This document shows, piece by piece, positions 6,456 through 14,400 of a DNA stretch of 19,029 bases. The notes under the pieces are model-generated. The model saw only the letters and a list, made by a program, of their open reading frames with translations. It did no database searches and had not been told where the DNA came from. The DNA comes from JABCPE02 sp963530895 (lineage in GTDB: Bacteria; Bacteroidota; Bacteroidia; Flavobacteriales; Weeksellaceae): NCBI GenBank assembly GCA_963530895.1, contig CAUSFO010000028.1, positions 1 through 19,029 of the forward strand. The letters are read 5' to 3'. The position numbers and the translations under genes are program-made. The stretch's first letter is position 1. Each line of letters opens with the position of its first letter.

Positions 6456-8342
6456 ATGAAAAAGAAACTAATAAGAATCGGTCTAACCTCTGTGCTGTTA
6501 CTAGTAGCATGGTTAACAGAGCGTAACTGTAATCTACCGATATGGCAAATACTCATCATTTATCTTATTCCATATTTACTTATCAGCTACGATGTATTAC
6601 ACGAAGCTGTAGAAGGAATTATGGAGGGCGACCCTTTTGATGAGAATTTTCTTATGGCTGTTGCCACAATAGGAGCTTTCGTCGTGGGCTTTTTACCCAA
6701 TGGCGAGCCTCAATTCTTAGAAGGTGTCTTCGTAATGTTATTCTTCCAAATTGGCGAATTGTTTGAACATTATGCTAAAGATAAAACTCGTGACTCCATT
6801 TCAGATCTAATGGATATACATCCAGACACAGCTAACGTTTTAAGAAATGGCGAATCAATCGTGGTAAATCCTTCTACTATTGCTGTTGGAGAAGTAGTTG
6901 TTATCAAACCAGGCGAAAAAATTCCGCTTGACGGAGAAGTAATTGAAGGTAGTTCAAGTTTAAATACGGTAGCACTAACAGGAGAAAGTGTTCCCAAGGA
7001 TGTAGCATTTGGGGATTCTGTCATATCTGGTTGCGTAAATATATCAGGAGTATTGAAGGTGAAAGTGAATAAAACTTTCAGCAATTCTACTGCATCCAAA
7101 ATTTTAAATTTAGTAGAAGAAGCAAGCGAAAGCAAATCAAAAAGCGAATCTTTCATTCGTCGATTTGCACGAATTTACACACCTATAGTAGTTATTTCTG
7201 CCCTCTTTTTAGCGTTTATTCCGCCATTTTTTGCTGCAAGCTATACTGATGCTTTATTTACTTGGCTTTATCGTGCACTTACATTTCTTATTGTAAGTTG
7301 TCCATGTGCTTTAGTGATTTCCATCCCTTTATCGTTCTTCTGTGGTATTGGTGGTGCTGGACACGTTGGTATTCTTATAAAAGGAGGCAACTATATGGAA
7401 GCATTAGCACGCACCAAAACAATTGTATTTGACAAAACAGGCACACTAACCCGTGGTGTTTTTGAGGTGGAATCCATTCATCCAAATAATATTTCAGAAC
7501 AGGAACTCTTGCATCTTGCAGCCCATGTAGAGCAATATTCTACTCACCCCATTGCTACTGCATTATGTAATGCCTACAAAGACAACTCTTGTGATTGTAA
7601 AGTTGAGAACATAAAAGAGATTGCCGGTCAAGGTATTTCTGCCGAAATCAACGGCAAAAACATATGTGTAGGAAATGAAAAAATGATGAAATCAATTGGA
7701 GCAGAAATAGCAAATTGCGACAAATGTAATCACTTCAAAGGTACCATAATATATGTTGGGATAGACGGAGTATATGTAGGGCACATCATCATATCCGACC
7801 AAATAAAAACTGATTCTGCACACGCTATTACATCATTAAAGAAAGTGGGAATAGAAAAAACTGTAATGTTAACAGGTGACCACAAAGAGGTTGCAAACTT
7901 TGTATCTGAGCAATTAGGTATAGATGAGCATTATAGTGAACTAATGCCTGCCGATAAAGTTGAACATGTTGAACGCCTGCTTAACGAAAAATCGGCAAAC
8001 AACACGCTTGCTTTTGTTGGCGATGGAATAAACGATGCTCCAGTATTAGCTCGAGCAGATATTGGCATAGCCATGGGAGCACTTGGAAGTGATGCAGCCA
8101 TAGAAGCTGCAGATGTAGTTTTAATGGACGACAAACCTTCCAAAATTGTCAAAGCCATCGGTATTTCTCGTCGAACAATAGGCATTGCACGCCAAAATGC
8201 AATATTTGCTATTGGCGTTAAGGTTGCAGTACTTGCACTTTCCACCATTGGTATAGTAACAATGGGAATGGCAGTTTTTGCCGATGTAGGTGTTATGGTA
8301 TTTGCCGTTTTAAATGCCACACGAGCTTTAAAGGTAAAATAA
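6456..8342 (+). CDS. Zn/Cd/Pb-exporting P1B-2 type ATPase
   Basis: An inner-membrane heavy-metal efflux pump, 628 residues, of the ZntA/CadA type. Motifs in order: actuator TGES (175-178), CPC metal-binding motif at 282-284 in SCPCALVISIP, phosphorylation motif DKTGT (326-330, Asp326), the HP dipeptide (His364-Pro365), and GDGINDAP (522-529). Lys589 and Asp610 (ADVG) in the last two helices are the P1B-2 determinants, which favours Zn2+, Cd2+ or Pb2+ over Cu+. It has no N-terminal HMA domain, so it is shorter than ZntA (about 730 residues). Two cysteine pairs, C379xC381 and C421xxC424, sit in the nucleotide-binding part. It has its own promoter, operator candidate and terminator, so it is probably a metal-induced monocistronic unit. 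No regulator gene is adjacent. Confidence 0.93.
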   Translation: MKKKLIRIGLTSVLLLVAWLTERNCNLPIWQILIIYLIPYLLISYDVLHEAVEGIMEGDPFDENFLMAVATIGAFVVGFLPNGEPQFLEGVFVMLFFQIGELFEHYAKDKTRDSISDLMDIHPDTANVLRNGESIVVNPSTIAVGEVVVIKPGEKIPLDGEVIEGSSSLNTVALTGESVPKDVAFGDSVISGCVNISGVLKVKVNKTFSNSTASKILNLVEEASESKSKSESFIRRFARIYTPIVVISALFLAFIPPFFAASYTDALFTWLYRALTFLIVSCPCALVISIPLSFFCGIGGAGHVGILIKGGNYMEALARTKTIVFDKTGTLTRGVFEVESIHPNNISEQELLHLAAHVEQYSTHPIATALCNAYKDNSCDCKVENIKEIAGQGISAEINGKNICVGNEKMMKSIGAEIANCDKCNHFKGTIIYVGIDGVYVGHIIISDQIKTDSAHAITSLKKVGIEKTVMLTGDHKEVANFVSEQLGIDEHYSELMPADKVEHVERLLNEKSANNTLAFVGDGINDAPVLARADIGIAMGALGSDAAIEAADVVLMDDKPSKIVKAIGISRRTIGIARQNAIFAIGVKVAVLALSTIGIVTMGMAVFADVGVMVFAVLNATRALKVK

Positions 8343-8420
8343 GTATATTCTTTTAACGCCACAAAAAGAATATGCCAATACAAAAAACAATATAATATAT
8401 AAAATCAAAATCAAAAGCGA

Positions 8421-8462
8421 ATGCCTTCATATTGCAATTTATGCTTTATGGTGGCATTTTTT
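8421..8462 (+). terminator. Intrinsic terminator after the metal ATPase
   Basis: ATGCCTTCATA (8421-8431) pairs with TATGGTGGCAT (8447-8457), with one mismatch and one G-U pair around a 15-base loop. A run of six T follows to 8462. An outer repeat AAAGCGA (8414-8420) / TCGCTTT (8474-8480) could extend the stem. The element sits between the ATPase and the promoter of the next gene remnant. Confidence 0.55.
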
Positions 8463-8496
8463 GTGCTTTAAAATCGCTTTATTCAATTTAAATAAG

Positions 8497-8504
8497 TACT
8501 TTTG
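8497..8504 (+). promoter_or_regulatory. -7 element upstream of the yitT remnant
   Basis: TACTTTTG matches TAnnTTTG exactly and lies 23 bases before the ATG at 8528. No TTG is found at the proper distance, so the -33 half is weak. Confidence 0.4.
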
Positions 8505-8527
8505 CAAAAAATAAATAGACTTAATAA

Positions 8528-8742
8528 ATGGTTATAACAATTTCAAAAAGGGTACTTTATCGAGAAACTTTAGATTACATCATGATTGCTATCGGGTGTA
8601 TCTCGTACAGCATTGGTTGGACCATATTTTTACTTCCAAACGACATTAGTCGGGTGGTGTAGCAGGTTTATCATTTATTGTGTTTTGGGCATTCAATATT
8701 AAAGTTTCATATACCTACTTTTCTTTTGGAAACGCCTTTTGA
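8528..8742 (+). pseudogene. yitT: 5' remnant of a YitT-family membrane protein gene, frameshifted and truncated
   Basis: The ATG at 8528 opens MVITISKRVLYRETLDYIM, followed by IGCISYSIGWTIFLLPNDIS. This is the normal N-terminus and first membrane helix of a YitT/DUF2179-type inner-membrane protein. The frame hits TAG at 8660. One base appears to be missing near 8651, because the next frame continues the same protein as GGVAGLSFIVFWAFNIKVSY (8653-8712) and then TYFSFGNAF. That second frame ends at TGA (8740-8742), where homology stops and DinB-like sequence begins. About 70 of the roughly 290 residues expected remain. The gene is therefore broken twice, by a -1 frameshift and by loss of its 3' three quarters. 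YitT function is poorly known. Confidence 0.75.
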
Positions 8743-9130
8743 TGCTCTTTTTGTGGTTCCAGATGGACTTAATAATCATATTTTTTGGAATATAGCCCAT
8801 TGTGTTGCCACGCAGCAGCTTTTACATTATTACCTTACAGGAAATGATTTTAGAGTAGACCAAAAATGGGTAGAATTCTATAAAAAGGGAACTTTTCCGT
8901 GTTTTGATGAAGAGGAGGAAGATGTAGAAAATTTAGCTTTTATATTAAAAGAAACTTCCAAATTGTTGGCTTCTGATTATGATGAAGGATATTTTGCTGA
9001 GTATAAAACTTATTCCACGAGTTTTGGATTAGAGTTAAGAAATATTGAAAATGCCATTATTTATAACAATATACACGAAGGGATTCATCTCGGACATGTT
9101 ATGGCTCAAAGAAAAATTTTATTAGGATAA
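8738..9130 (+). pseudogene. DinB-family protein gene lacking its 5' end
   Basis: The frame ending at 9130 encodes a C-terminal DinB/DUF664-like four-helix-bundle protein. The conserved segments are VPDGLNNHIFWNIAHCVATQ near the start and HEGIHLGHVMAQRK near the end. They supply the three histidines that bind a divalent metal in this superfamily. Homology begins around 8738-8750, directly after the yitT remnant. The usual first helix (about 25-30 residues) and an ATG are missing. The frame stays open back to the TAG at 8660, but that part is out-of-frame yitT sequence, and the only possible start there is a TTG at 8678. It is most likely a truncated, non-functional gene; a chimeric protein from the TTG cannot be excluded. 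rlmB starts 7 bases downstream. Confidence 0.7.
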
Positions 9131-9137
9131 AGAAAAA

Positions 9138-9893
9138 ATGACAGATAGAAATCAAGATAAAAAAGACGACTTTATATTCGGTCTCCGACCAGTGATAGAG
9201 GCCATAGAGGCAGGAAAAACCATTGATAAAATTTTTATCCAAAATGGACTGCAGGGCGATATCATCGTAGAACTGAAAAAACTACTCTCAAAGCACGGAA
9301 TCAGGGCAAATTATGTCCCAGTGGAGAAACTAAACCGCTTTACCCGAAAAAATCATCAGGGCGTAGTGGCTTTCATCTCGGATGTTGCTTTTTATAAGGT
9401 GGAAGATGTTGTTCCACAGCTTTTTGAAGAGGGAAAATTTCCGTTTTTATTGATTTTGGATAGATTGACCGATGTGCGAAATTTTGGGGCGATATGCAGA
9501 ACTGCTGAATGTGTGGGTGTGGATGCTGTAATTATCCCAGATAAAGGGGCGGCGCCTATCAATTCTGATGCGATGAAGACTTCAGCAGGGGCGCTATATA
9601 ACATTAAAATATGTAAAGAGAAAAACCTTGCCCATACGGTGGACTATCTCCAGCAGTCGGGAATATTGGTTTATGCCTCTACGGAAAAGGCACAGAAATT
9701 GCTTTACGAGGTTGATTTTCGTGAGCCATGTGCGATTGTGATGGGTAATGAGGAAACGGGAATTTCTAAAGAAGTTCTCCATCACTCGGATGAGAAAATA
9801 AAACTCCCAATGCAGGGAAAAACTCAGTCGCTCAATGTATCCGTGGCTTGTGGAGCGGTGCTTTATGAAGCGGTAAGACAGAGATTAAGTTAA
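9138..9893 (+). CDS. rlmB: 23S rRNA (guanosine-2'-O-)-methyltransferase, TrmH/SpoU family
   Basis: A SPOUT-class methyltransferase of 251 residues that modifies 23S rRNA guanosine 2251 (E. coli numbering) using S-adenosylmethionine. The N-terminal L30e-like RNA-binding domain (about 10-82) opens with FIFGLRPVIEAIEAG. The catalytic domain follows with motif 1 NFGAICRTAECVG (115-127), motif 2 VMGNEETGIS (201-210) and motif 3 LPMQGKTQSLNVSVA (223-237), which form the SAM-binding trefoil knot. Length and domain order match RlmB rather than the shorter tRNA-specific TrmH. It lies 7 bases after the DinB remnant and 22 bases before the lipoprotein gene. A close paralogue such as another TrmH-like rRNA methylase is the main alternative. 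Confidence 0.88.
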   Translation: MTDRNQDKKDDFIFGLRPVIEAIEAGKTIDKIFIQNGLQGDIIVELKKLLSKHGIRANYVPVEKLNRFTRKNHQGVVAFISDVAFYKVEDVVPQLFEEGKFPFLLILDRLTDVRNFGAICRTAECVGVDAVIIPDKGAAPINSDAMKTSAGALYNIKICKEKNLAHTVDYLQQSGILVYASTEKAQKLLYEVDFREPCAIVMGNEETGISKEVLHHSDEKIKLPMQGKTQSLNVSVACGAVLYEAVRQRLS

Positions 9894-9915
9894 ACTTTAA
9901 AATAATAATTATAAA

Positions 9916-10959
9916 ATGATAAAGAGAATTTTAGCAATAGGAATCATAGGAATGACCCTTGTGGCGTGTAGTCAAGATAAAAAATCAACTGAAAATACCG
10001 ATAAAAAATCAACTACAACTACTGAAAACGCAGGAAATACTACAACAGAAGAAGAAAAAGCAGCGCCAGTGGTAATGGCAATTTCGGATAGTGCGGGAGT
10101 TTATACGCAGAAATTTGTTTTGGAGAAAGGGAAGACTTATCCATTTTCTTCAACACAGAAAGAAATCCAAACCATCAAAGACCACACAGGAAAATCCATG
10201 AGTGGAACACAGGAAGTAGTAGATGAGAGAAATATAGTGGTGGAAAACTTTGAAAATGGTGTTTATGACCTGACTTTGAATATTGTAGGAAAGAAAATGT
10301 CTTCTACAGCTGAAGGAAAAATAGTAGTAGTAGATACCAAAGCAGCGGCGCCGAAGGAAGAGCAGTTGAAAAACATCTGGAATATCAATAAAGTATTGGC
10401 AGGAAGCAAGTTTACCGTTAAAATGAAGGAAAATGGAGAGGTGATTTCTATTTCTGGAATCAATGACCTTTATGCAAAAATAGAGAAAGCTGTTTCGCCT
10501 CTAATCAAAGATGCAAAAGCTAAAAAGGCTTTCATAGAGCAGTTTAAACAAGGTTTTAATGAAAAATTGATAAAAGAAGAATTCTCCAAAGGAATCAATA
10601 TTTTGCCTAAAAAAGGAGTGAAAATAGGAGAGAGCTGGACAGAAACGGACAACATCACTCCAGATGGAAAGGTGAAATCTTCTGTTACTTACACTCTTGC
10701 AAAGGTAGAAAATGGTATAGCGGAGATTTCTATAAAAGGAGGAATTCCTCTAAAATCTGAAAAACAAACTCAGCAGGGAGTTACCGCTACTATAAGTATA
10801 GAAGGAACTCAGCAGGGAAATATCACGATAGACCAAAATACAGGATGGATTAAAAAATCTAGCCTTAACATCAAAACAACCAACAAACAGAGCATGACCG
10901 ATGGAAAACAAACAGAATCCGTCACTCAAACCTCTGACAGTACAATTACAATAAACTAA
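9916..10959 (+). CDS. DUF6263-like lipoprotein
   Basis: A 347-residue predicted lipoprotein. The signal peptide ends in the lipobox LVAC, giving Cys18 as the lipidated residue. A low-complexity linker rich in Thr, Lys, Glu and Asn (about 19-50) precedes a beta-rich body. The body looks like the DUF6263 proteins of Bacteroidota, with a late signature GVKIGESWTETDNITPDG and a C-terminal run of strands. No catalytic motif is visible. The residues after the cysteine (SQDKK) are not strongly acidic, so a surface-export signal of the Flavobacterium type is not obvious. The next gene starts 6 bases downstream, so the two are co-transcribed. The function is unknown. Confidence 0.75.
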   Translation: MIKRILAIGIIGMTLVACSQDKKSTENTDKKSTTTTENAGNTTTEEEKAAPVVMAISDSAGVYTQKFVLEKGKTYPFSSTQKEIQTIKDHTGKSMSGTQEVVDERNIVVENFENGVYDLTLNIVGKKMSSTAEGKIVVVDTKAAAPKEEQLKNIWNINKVLAGSKFTVKMKENGEVISISGINDLYAKIEKAVSPLIKDAKAKKAFIEQFKQGFNEKLIKEEFSKGINILPKKGVKIGESWTETDNITPDGKVKSSVTYTLAKVENGIAEISIKGGIPLKSEKQTQQGVTATISIEGTQQGNITIDQNTGWIKKSSLNIKTTNKQSMTDGKQTESVTQTSDSTITIN

Positions 10960-10965
10960 ATTGTT

Positions 10966-11187
10966 ATGGGAAAACTGATAGCATTTATTTTGTTTTGTTT
11001 TATATGTTATCTGATTTTGCAATTTATTAGAAAGTCTGTGTTTTTTAAGTTTTATAAAGCTGCAAAAGCACAGCAGAGAGAATATCAAAATCAAAGGAAT
11101 AACAGCAGTTCTGCATCTAAAAAGGAATTTAAGAAAGATATAAAATGGGATGCAGAAACCGTAGATTACGAAGAAGTAAAAGATTAG
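10966..11187 (+). CDS. Small DUF4834-like single-pass membrane protein
   Basis: A 73-residue protein with one N-terminal membrane helix (about 4-20). A basic, Gln/Asn/Ser-rich stretch follows, then a conserved-looking acidic tail ending VDYEEVKD. A hydrophobic N-terminus plus a C-terminal DYEEV tail is the pattern of DUF4834 proteins of Bacteroidota, which have no known function. It starts 6 bases after the lipoprotein stop and is followed at once by a strong terminator, so it closes this transcription unit. The short length makes the family assignment less certain than the gene itself. Confidence 0.7.
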   Translation: MGKLIAFILFCFICYLILQFIRKSVFFKFYKAAKAQQREYQNQRNNSSSASKKEFKKDIKWDAETVDYEEVKD

Positions 11188-11210
11188 ATTTAATCTAAAA
11201 AAATGATAAG

Positions 11211-11247
11211 AAAGCATAGGATAAAATGAGTTATCTTATGCTTTTTT
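11211..11247 (+). terminator. Strong intrinsic terminator
   Basis: AAAGCATAGGATAA (11211-11224) pairs with TTATCTTATGCTTT (11231-11244), with one G-U pair and a 6-base loop. The T run extends to 11247. It ends the rlmB-lipoprotein-DUF4834 unit. Confidence 0.85.
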
Positions 11248-11314
11248 CGTTTTTAAAAACAGCAAAATTTTTCTTTTTTGTATAATGTTTTTATAAAAAT
11301 CCATATTAAAGTAG

Positions 11315-11322
11315 TATTTTTG
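11315..11322 (+). promoter_or_regulatory. -7 element of the YfhO operon
   Basis: TATTTTTG matches the Bacteroidota TAnnTTTG core and lies 25 bases before the ATG at 11348, downstream of a terminator, where a promoter is needed. No convincing TTG is found at the -33 position. Confidence 0.45.
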
Positions 11323-11347
11323 GGCAGATTTTTTAAGTTTTAAAACT

Positions 11348-13870
11348 ATGTTTAAAGAGAATAAAAATATTTTTTATATAGCAGGAAGCCTTATTTTGTT
11401 CATTGCTATTGCCTTGATTTATACTAATCCTGTTTTCCAAGGAAAAGAGATTATACAGCATGATATAGTCCAGTATAAAGGTGGTGCAAAGGAGCTTTTA
11501 GACTATCGTGCGAAGAATGGCGAGGAAACCTACTGGAGTGATGCCATGTTTGGCGGGATGCCTACCTATCAGACGGGAGCGCAGTTTCGTGGAGATGTTA
11601 TAAAATATGTGGATAATACTCTGAATTTCCTGCCGAAACCTGCTAACTATTTGTTTTTACTTTTTGCTGGTTTTTTCCTGCTTGGGATGACTGCCGTTAG
11701 AAACTGGAAATACGCTCTTTTGGGCGCTACATTTTTCGGGCTGTCCACTTATTTTTATATCATTATAAGTGCTGGGCATAATGGGAAAGTGCATACTATC
11801 GCTTATTTCGCGCCGCTTTTGGCAGGGATTTTACTAGTTTATATCAGGAAAAAATATCTTTTGGGATTTGCTGTAACTGCTCTGTTCATGGGATTACAGA
11901 TAGCAGCAAACCATTTTCAGATGACTTATTATCTTTTCATTGGGATAGGATTTTTATTCCTTTCGGAATTGATAAGAGTTTTGCTCAAAAAGAGCGATTG
12001 GAAACATTTTGGGATTTCTTCTGGAGTTTTGGCTTTGGCTTTTCTTTTGGGAATAGGCATGAACTCACAAAGACTCTTGGCAAATAGAGAATATGCGGAG
12101 GAAACTGTGAGAGGGAAACAAATTTTAGAAGATGAAAAACAAAATCACGCTTCCAAAGACGGTATGAATAGGGATGCTATGCTGATGTGGAGCTACGGAA
12201 AATTAGAAACTCTAAATCTCTTTATACCAAGAATTTACGGAGGTTCTTCCCAAGAGAAAGGCTCTGACAGAATAATGCAGAATATTCAGGATTTGGTGCA
12301 GGAAAATGCTACTTCACAGGAGGAAGTGGATAACATCATGAAAGGTTTTTCTAGCCCTACTTATTGGGGTGAACAGCCTGGTACAGCGGGGCCTGCTTAT
12401 CAAGGAGCTGTGGTCTGTTTCCTTGCTTTTTTAGGGTTTTTCTTTGCTCCTAAAAAATATAGGTATTGGATTTTAGGGGCTTCTGTGCTTACGATTATGC
12501 TTGCATGGGGGAGCAACTTCCTGATTGTTAGTGATTTATTCATTGATTTTGTTCCGTTGTATAATAAATTCCGTGCGCCGTCTTCCATTTTGGTGGTTGT
12601 GGAGCTTTTATTCCCGCTCATCGCTATTGTAGGGCTTTATTCGTTTTTTAACAATAAAAATCTGACAACTGAATATAAGCAGAAAGTATTGATGTATGCA
12701 GGAGGGGGAGTACTGGCATTCTTACTTTTAATGCTGGTTTTTGGGAAATCTTTACTTGGATTTTATACCGAAACAGAGAAAAGATACCTTCCGCCATATA
12801 TCCTTGATTATCTGATAGATGAAAGATACGGAATGTTTAGGGAAGACAGCATAAAAGCGATTTTCTATGTGGGAGCTGTGCTGGGTGTTTTGTTTTTAAC
12901 GATGAAACAAAAATTAACTCAAAATATAGCTCTTATCATCATTGGGGCGGTTAGTTTCTTTGATTTATGGTCGGTGAATAAGCGATATTTGAACAATGAT
13001 AATTTTGTAGATAAAGAATTTGTCCAAGAGCCTTTCGTTACGGAAGTGTCTGATTATCTGATAGAAAAAGCGGGCGATAACACCGAAGTGCAGAGACTTC
13101 TTGCTCAAGCAGAAATGAATAAAACGCTTTCTATTTTGACAGAGAAAGACAAAGGACATTATAGGATTTTCAATTCTATTACAAGTCCTTTCAATGAAAC
13201 TACGACATCTTATTTCAAATCTTCTGTCGGCGGTTACCATGCCGTAAAACTGCGCAGGTATGATGATTTGATTAACCAATATTTTTCTGAAACAGACAAT
13301 AAGAAAACACTGAATATCCTTAACATGCTGAATACTAAATACATCCTGCTTGGTTCTCTACAAGAGCCAAGAGCTGAAATCAATCCTAATGCAAATGGAA
13401 ATGCTTGGTTTGTATCTGATATTCAGTTTGTTAAAACTCCAAATGAGGAAATAAAAGCGGTGGGCGAAATTGATAATAAGAAAACGGCTGTTGTTTCAGT
13501 GGAAGACCAAAAATATTTTGAGGGAAAAAACTTGCGGAGCGACAGCACGGCGGTGATTGAACTGAAAAATTATCAGCCTAATCAGTTGGAATTCAAAACT
13601 CAGTCAAAAACTCCTCAGCTGGCAGTATTTTCAGAGATTTATTACCCGAAAGGCTGGAAAATGCTTCTCGATGGTAAGGAAGTCCCTTATATCAAAACAA
13701 ACTACCTGCTCAGAGCTGTATTTGTTCCTGCTGGAAATCATGAAATTAGAATGGTATTTGAGCCAGAAGTTATCGGGAAAGGGAAGATGATTTCTATGAG
13801 TGCATTTGGAATATTCTTGCTGTTGAGTGTGGGTGGATTTTTGAAATTTAGAAGAAAAAATACAAAATAG
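11348..13870 (+). CDS. YfhO-family multi-pass membrane protein
   Basis: An 840-residue inner-membrane protein. The first helix is at about 9-26. A conserved extracytoplasmic loop (QHDIVQYKGG, then WSDAMFGGMPTYQ) follows, resembling the first loop of GT-C fold glycosyltransferases. Many hydrophobic helices run to about residue 530. After them comes a large hydrophilic, mostly beta domain (about 550-800) and a final helix at about 812-830. This layout is typical of Bacteroidota YfhO proteins. Bacillus YfhO is implicated in lipoteichoic acid glycosylation, so transfer of sugar from a lipid carrier outside the membrane is a reasonable inference. The Asp in QHD is a possible catalytic residue by analogy. 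It is the first gene of an operon with an acetyltransferase (4 bases on) and a glycosyltransferase. Confidence 0.85.
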   Translation: MFKENKNIFYIAGSLILFIAIALIYTNPVFQGKEIIQHDIVQYKGGAKELLDYRAKNGEETYWSDAMFGGMPTYQTGAQFRGDVIKYVDNTLNFLPKPANYLFLLFAGFFLLGMTAVRNWKYALLGATFFGLSTYFYIIISAGHNGKVHTIAYFAPLLAGILLVYIRKKYLLGFAVTALFMGLQIAANHFQMTYYLFIGIGFLFLSELIRVLLKKSDWKHFGISSGVLALAFLLGIGMNSQRLLANREYAEETVRGKQILEDEKQNHASKDGMNRDAMLMWSYGKLETLNLFIPRIYGGSSQEKGSDRIMQNIQDLVQENATSQEEVDNIMKGFSSPTYWGEQPGTAGPAYQGAVVCFLAFLGFFFAPKKYRYWILGASVLTIMLAWGSNFLIVSDLFIDFVPLYNKFRAPSSILVVVELLFPLIAIVGLYSFFNNKNLTTEYKQKVLMYAGGGVLAFLLLMLVFGKSLLGFYTETEKRYLPPYILDYLIDERYGMFREDSIKAIFYVGAVLGVLFLTMKQKLTQNIALIIIGAVSFFDLWSVNKRYLNNDNFVDKEFVQEPFVTEVSDYLIEKAGDNTEVQRLLAQAEMNKTLSILTEKDKGHYRIFNSITSPFNETTTSYFKSSVGGYHAVKLRRYDDLINQYFSETDNKKTLNILNMLNTKYILLGSLQEPRAEINPNANGNAWFVSDIQFVKTPNEEIKAVGEIDNKKTAVVSVEDQKYFEGKNLRSDSTAVIELKNYQPNQLEFKTQSKTPQLAVFSEIYYPKGWKMLLDGKEVPYIKTNYLLRAVFVPAGNHEIRMVFEPEVIGKGKMISMSAFGIFLLLSVGGFLKFRRKNTK

Positions 13871-13874
13871 AATT

Positions 13875-14393
13875 ATGGATAATTTTGAGATTACAAAAGT
13901 AAATAGTAATGAAATTACTTCTTTGCAAAAAGTAGGAAGACAAACCTTTTTTGAAACTTTTTCCCAAACTAATACGGAAGAAAATATGCAAAAATATTTG
14001 GAAGAAAGTTTTTCTTCTAATAAACTTTTAGAAGAGTTGGATAATCCTAATTCTCAGTTTTATTTTGCAAAATATAATGATGAAATAGTAGGATATTTAA
14101 AACTGAATTTTGGTCATTCTCAAACAGAATTAAATGATAATGAGACGCTTGAAATAGAACGAATTTATGTTTTAAAAGATTTTCAAGGAAAGAAAATAGG
14201 GCAAAAATTGTATGAAAAAGCTGTAGAAGTAGCCAAGCAAAATAAAGTGAAATATATTTGGCTTGGAGTTTGGGAAAAGAACCAAAAAGCCATTGATTTT
14301 TATGAAAAAAATGGATTTGTGCCGTTTGATAAACATATTTTTGTTTTGGGGGATGATAAGCAGACTGATATCATGATGAAAATGGAATTGTAA
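13875..14393 (+). CDS. GNAT-family N-acetyltransferase (PaiA-like)
   Basis: A 172-residue acetyltransferase using acetyl-CoA. The central beta strand IERIYVLKDFQGKKIGQKLY (94-113) contains the pyrophosphate-binding QGKKIG loop. The C-terminal NQKAIDFYEKNGF (136-148) is the usual GNAT motif B. The opening, with QTFFETFSQTNTEENM, resembles PaiA-type polyamine acetyltransferases; the substrate is not certain. It sits between yfhO and a glycosyltransferase gene with gaps of 4 and 7 bases, so it shares their transcript. Its codons appear clearly more AT-rich than those of its neighbours, as if it was inserted into an older two-gene operon. Confidence 0.85.
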   Translation: MDNFEITKVNSNEITSLQKVGRQTFFETFSQTNTEENMQKYLEESFSSNKLLEELDNPNSQFYFAKYNDEIVGYLKLNFGHSQTELNDNETLEIERIYVLKDFQGKKIGQKLYEKAVEVAKQNKVKYIWLGVWEKNQKAIDFYEKNGFVPFDKHIFVLGDDKQTDIMMKMEL

Positions 14394-14400
14394 TAAAACA

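Noticed and set aside
7931..8383. A 150-codon minus-strand ORF opposite the ATPase 3' end
   Set aside because: It is antisense to the conserved GDGIND region and has a low-complexity Ala/Thr/Ser/Ile/Pro-rich composition, typical of shadow translation.
8678..9130. A 150-codon ORF from a TTG start, readable as a complete protein
   Set aside because: Its first 20 or so codons are out-of-frame YitT sequence and only the rest is DinB-like, so it is a chimera across a deletion junction rather than an intact gene.
11184..11198. Palindrome TTAGATTTAATCTAA next to the DUF4834-like stop
   Set aside because: It has almost no loop and is AT-only apart from two pairs. The real terminator is the much stronger hairpin at 11211-11247.
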